Positions 61,401 through 64,000 of a DNA stretch of 64,000 nucleotides are shown here, in pieces. Location of the stretch: the NCBI GenBank assembly GCA_900547155.1, contig URFH01000008.1:1-64000 (forward strand), written 5' to 3'. The stretch's first letter is position 1. Every line of letters starts with the position of its first letter. Under the pieces are notes generated by a model. The model saw only the letters and a program-made list of their open reading frames with translations, did no database searches and was not told where the DNA came from. A program made the position numbers and the translations under genes. This DNA is from an uncultured bacterium. Lineage in GTDB: Bacteria; Cyanobacteriota; Vampirovibrionia; Gastranaerophilales; Gastranaerophilaceae.

Positions 61401-64000
61401 ATATTTTCGCCATAGATTTTTTCCACATCTTTTGAGAGGATGTAGCTTGAATTTTCAACGAAAGTGAAAGATTTGTCGGAATTTGTTACGAAGTTTGCCC
61501 ATTCACCGAAGGTATCTTGCAGGCCGCGGATTTCGAGGCTGTCGTTTGTTGTGTTGGTTGTGCAGAGCCCGAAATCTTTGGCGAAAATTATGTCGCTTGT
61601 CATATTTGCCGTTGCCTGATTCAGGACTTTTGAGCTGTCGTAGTCGAGCTGCGGGGCATCGGGGGTTGAGGATTTTATTATTTGAATAATGTAGCGTTCA
61701 TGGTCGTCGCAGTTGTTTAAAATATTTGTTCCTACATTTATTGAGGAAATAAATATTGTTCCGCTGCCGCCGTTTTCGAGGGTGAAAGTGTCTGCTTTTT
61801 GTTCATCTTTGCTGAGGCTTATATCTATTGAGTATTTTGTGTTGTTGGAATTCAGTTCTTTAATGTTGTAGTTTACGTATTTTCCGTCCGAAGTGTTGAC
61901 GATGCTGTCTGTTGTGTTGAGGGTGGAGGTTTTCAGAATATTGGAGTTATCTGCGAGGTTTAGAGTGCTGTTGGCGGAGTGGATTGTTTGGTTTTCGACG
62001 GGGCCGTTGGCTGAGAACGTGGAGTTTGTTATGTTTATTTCGCCATTTCCCTGGATATTGTTTTCCAGAATGAAGGAGGCGTCTGAGATGTTTACAATTG
62101 AGGTATTTGAGAGGGAATTAACTGTTGAGGAGCCGCCGGAGAGGTTGAGGGAGCCGGAGTTTGTTATTGAATCTGCATTTACGCCGCCGTAGAGCTGGGC
62201 AAGGGTTTCGTTGGTGAAGTTTCCGAAGACGGAGCCGGATTGGACGGTGAGAGAGCCGGTGTTTGTTGCTTCTGCGGCGTTGAGGGTGCCGGAAACGGTC
62301 ATTTGGTCTTTATTTATAAGGGCAGCATTAGTTTTCAGGTTTCCGCCGGAGGAGAAAGTTCCTTCGTTTGTGAGGTTGTTTGCTGTGGTTGAGCCGGTTA
62401 CCTGCATGGTTTTTGAGTTAAATATATCTCCTGCGGCTGTTACGTCCTGATTTACTGTTAATTCCGAGGTATTTGTAATGTTGGATTGTGCGTCAAGTGA
62501 GCCGGAAATTTCCATTTTGAGATTATTTTGCAGGGTATTTGTTTGCACATTGCCAGAGATTGAGGCAGAGCCGTCGTTTATTATGGATTGGGCGATTACG
62601 CCGTTTTTAACGGTGAGGGTGCCGGTGTTTGTTAGTTCATTTGTGTTGAGGGAGCCGGCGGCGGTGAGGGTGTTAGTGTTGGAGAATTTATCTGAAGCGG
62701 TTACATTGCCTTCGATTTGCGCGGTGCCGTTGTTTGTAATATTTTTTCCCCGGATTGAGCCTGTTACGTCGAGGATTTGGGAGTTGAGGAGGTTGCCTTG
62801 AGCGGTTAAATCTTGAGAAACAGTTAATTTCGAGGTATTTGTAACATTTCCGGAGGCGTCAAGGGAGCCTGTAATGTCCATTTCGCCGGTATTTTCGAGA
62901 TTTGCCGAGAGGATGGAGCCGGTAAGCACTGCTATTGATTCATTCAGGACATCGCCGAAGTCAGCCCCGTTTTTAACAATGAGGGTACCGGAGTTGGCGA
63001 CGTTATTTCCGCTTGCATGGCCGGAAACGGTCAAGTTGCCTGTATTGGTGAGTTCATTTGCGGCGGAGAGGTTGTTATTTATTGTCATTGTTCCGCTGTT
63101 AAGTATATTATTTCCGGTTGCGGAGCTTGCTTTTAGCGAGCCGAGGTTCGAAATATCCCGGGTTGCGGCAATATCTCCTGTAATTTGCACAATACCGTCG
63201 GCGGAGTTGGTTAAAGAGGTGAGTTCAGCGTTTTTGCCGGCAGTTAGGGAGCCCTGGTTTTCGAGGTTTTGTGCGTTTATTGCGCCGATGACATTGAGGG
63301 TTCCGGAGGTGGTTATATCTTCTGTGGCGGTTAAATCGCCGGTTATACTGACATTTGCTTCATCTCCTATTTTGATTTCGCCGGTATTATTGACTTCCTG
63401 AGCTGTCATGTAGCCTGTAACGTCGATGGAGCCGGTGTTTGTAACAATTTGTTGAACAATCAGGTTGCCGCCTACGTCCAAATCGCCATGGTTTGTGACA
63501 TTTGAAGCGGTTGTTGTTCCGGTTATGCCAAGAAGTTGGTTTTTGCTGTTTGTTATGTCATTTGCGCTTAAATCGCCGGTAATGTAAGCTGTTCCGTCGT
63601 TTATAAAGTCCTTTGTTTCAGCGCCACCTTTTATTATAGCCGTGCCGGAATTGGTGAAATTGCCGGAAAGAACCTTGCCTTCAACAGTCATTTCGGAGGT
63701 ATTTTCAAGGTTGTTTTTGGTTTCCAGATTGCCGGAAATTGTTGTTATACCGGTATTAGATAAGGTATCGGCACTGACGGAGCCGCTTACACCGAGGGTG
63801 CCGGAGGAAGTTATGCTTCCGGCGGCGTTTAAATCCCCTAAAACGCTTACCGAAGCAGTATTTTCAAGCGAATTTAGCTGCGCGTTATTTTTTACGGTAA
63901 GAGCACCATTGGTTATGAATACATCTCCGCTTCCGGTTATTGAGCCGGCGGAAAAAGTGCTGTCAGCGGGGCCTGTCGTATTTAAAACGGCATTTGCGGC
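58451..64000 (-). CDS. Giant autotransporter with TNTG-type beta-helix passenger, 5' end beyond the window
   Basis: At least 1849 residues; the frame is open to the window edge, so the internal ATG at 63691 is not the start. The passenger consists of many short strands with N-T-G-x-L-x-V/I-x-G periodicity of about 20 residues (LTNTGNLTVSGHASGNNVAN type), a beta-helix different from the GGAI passenger at 45423. A proximal region (~600-750) resembles the corresponding part of that protein, and the C-terminal autotransporter barrel (WYKPYASFESTALTNGPKV ... GLRWTIGKNP) is clearly paralogous. Unusually, about 80 charged residues (EEIEKVEKNDENIIKAVDKA ... STDIFQQLYGE) follow the last barrel strand. 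Signal peptide lies outside the window. Confidence 0.9.
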   Translation of the reverse strand, partial: AANAVLNTTGPADSTFSAGSITGSGDVFITNGALTVKNNAQLNSLENTASVSVLGDLNAAGSITSSGTLGVSGSVSADTLSNTGITTISGNLETKNNLENTSEMTVEGKVLSGNFTNSGTAIIKGGAETKDFINDGTAYITGDLSANDITNSKNQLLGITGTTTASNVTNHGDLDVGGNLIVQQIVTNTGSIDVTGYMTAQEVNNTGEIKIGDEANVSITGDLTATEDITTSGTLNVIGAINAQNLENQGSLTAGKNAELTSLTNSADGIVQITGDIAATRDISNLGSLKASSATGNNILNSGTMTINNNLSAANELTNTGNLTVSGHASGNNVANSGTLIVKNGADFGDVLNESIAVLTGSILSANLENTGEMDITGSLDASGNVTNTSKLTVSQDLTAQGNLLNSQILDVTGSIRGKNITNNGTAQIEGNVTASDKFSNTNTLTAAGSLNTNELTNTGTLTVKNGVIAQSIINDGSASISGNVQTNTLQNNLKMEISGSLDAQSNITNTSELTVNQDVTAAGDIFNSKTMQVTGSTTANNLTNEGTFSSGGNLKTNAALINKDQMTVSGTLNAAEATNTGSLTVQSGSVFGNFTNETLAQLYGGVNADSITNSGSLNLSGGSSTVNSLSNTSIVNISDASFILENNIQGNGEINITNSTFSANGPVENQTIHSANSTLNLADNSNILKTSTLNTTDSIVNTSDGKYVNYNIKELNSNNTKYSIDISLSKDEQKADTFTLENGGSGTIFISSINVGTNILNNCDDHERYIIQIIKSSTPDAPQLDYDSSKVLNQATANMTSDIIFAKDFGLCTTNTTNDSLEIRGLQDTFGEWANFVTNSDKSFTFVENSSYILSKDVEKIYGENISITGNNSTFDANNKNFLTEVDATQNITITDLTINNSVNPTQNNGTLNLHNITTTKDFINENNLNISGSTTLGALTNNAQTTFNGDLLTITNLTNNQTITANGNIQAQSTTNNNNISISGSLNSQNVTNNPDSLLTIGGNLYSENLQNDGMLQIDKNTSITDSLTNNTTGEITILGDTSTKNLQNSGTLSISGSLSATETLTNNTTGEITILGDTLAKNLQNSGSLTITGALYNSETLTNNNTLTISGSTYTKNFTNTGSASIQGTLEAEEISNNNTLETNSNIIVNNTLTNTGSLTTAGSLSTKELTNEESISVSQNLIAQNLTNNKNINVNENLSISEKLTNNGTLNAQGSASVDEIINAGEITLGNNSTPSTIIINKTTNTGSLSLNNAQITLNTITSETSGTLNISNSTLANTGKIENQNITTTNSTINIQNPYTLVNNSLTMTESTLNLGALTLSPLHFTNLELNENSTINIPSSQVDFTSNTMGRLTADQFQTTGSPSTINLNAIHTLNLPDRHATVIKIPFADTSFSNNVKYHGQSTVYGQIFQYGVTYDYKSGNMYFVRGGQYNPDTGNIDASTNPSDIFDPSILTAPVTAQAGATATINQNLNYAFQHSDNFMLMPAHIRLSEIKRNKYAIIGDQYLRPRQEASMWYKPYASFESTALTNGPKVHSTLYGSIIGVDSSVKELKYGWASALTGYLSYNGASLKYKGINSIQNGAILGSTLTLYRGNFFNATTVNTGTIVAENTTMYGHETPVMLLAGIANKTGYNLEMKNGKIILQPNLLIAYSYINTFTYRNAAGITINADPLNNIQISPGIKLIANTKTGWQPYFTVNMVWNTLNKQKVTVENIQLPQMSIEPYVQYGLGLQKTYKETFIAFGQALVQQGGRNGVSLNVGLRWTIGKNPAHRSEEIEKVEKNDENIIKAVDKAFIQETNSPDGRIIPASRKEITPQKQIPQSKEKISPKKSVSTDIFQQLYGE

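Noticed and set aside
60111..63401. Several plus-strand open frames of 60-175 residues
   Set aside because: Antisense to the autotransporter passenger; their repetitive E/P/V composition mirrors its codon repeats.

Overview
The window looks like a chromosomal piece of a Gram-negative, fermentative, probably gut-associated bacterium with moderately low GC. My best guess is a non-photosynthetic relative of Cyanobacteria (Melainabacteria / Gastranaerophilales type). The basis is the run rplQ-truA-rplM-rpsI, which is the cyanobacterial order, outer-membrane proteins (a porin-like barrel and two giant autotransporters) beside an RqcH-type NFACT protein, a formate/nitrite channel, and several unrelated enzymes sharing a short N-terminal 'FKG/FGA' tag. 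This placement is an inference and was not tested by phylogeny.

Layout. 0.3-2.6 kb: formate/nitrite channel and a porin-like barrel. 2.6-8.3 kb (minus): six tightly overlapping glycan genes (four glycosyltransferase-like proteins, an SDR epimerase, a radical SAM enzyme), preceded by a leader that looks like a transcription attenuator. 8.3-10.6 kb (plus): an XRE regulator with operator-like repeats, then a compact RiPP-type locus: a 60-residue precursor with a two-cysteine C-terminus behind a near-consensus promoter, a PqqD-like recognition protein, and a radical SAM/SPASM enzyme. 10.7-12.5 kb: a membrane protein built of three repeats. 12.5-19.1 kb (minus): an unusual five-gene operon (HAD phosphatase, second radical SAM enzyme, coiled-coil protein, GH13-like enzyme, acetyltransferase-like protein). 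19.2-21.7 kb: a kinase-like protein and another acetyltransferase-like protein. Several proteins of this 12-22 kb stretch carry the N-terminal tag.

21.7-27 kb (minus): thioesterase, TPR protein, PilZ protein and a paired inactive/active M16 peptidase. 27-27.6 kb: a gene-free stretch of palindromic repeats. 27.6-32.6 kb (plus): ruvC, a membrane protein, mtnA, an exported protein, two PlsC-type acyltransferases and dapA. 32.7-38.3 kb (minus): infA-rpmJ-rpsM-rpsK-rpsD-rpoA-rplQ-truA-rplM-rpsI, with repeat-like spacers. 38.5-43.5 kb (minus): a stand-alone complex I membrane arm, nuoJKLMN, in which conserved channel residues are missing and NuoL is internally shortened. 43.6-45.4 kb: two small genes and a cluster of structured repeats.

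45.4-50.9 kb (minus): a chlamydial Pmp-like autotransporter with an 11-base poly-G tract in its 5' coding region, a likely phase-variation switch. 51.2-55 kb (plus): a CHASE2 protein whose cyclase domain has lost its metal-binding aspartates, overlapping rqcH. 55-58.3 kb (minus): EF-hand protein, HTH/zinc-ribbon protein, secF, secD. 58.45 kb to the window end (minus): a second giant autotransporter, cut by the edge.

The strongest candidates for something undescribed are the RiPP locus at 8.9-10.6 kb, the FKG/FGA-tagged protein family with its own radical SAM enzyme, and the degenerate complex I membrane arm. No tRNA, rRNA or CRISPR array was seen.
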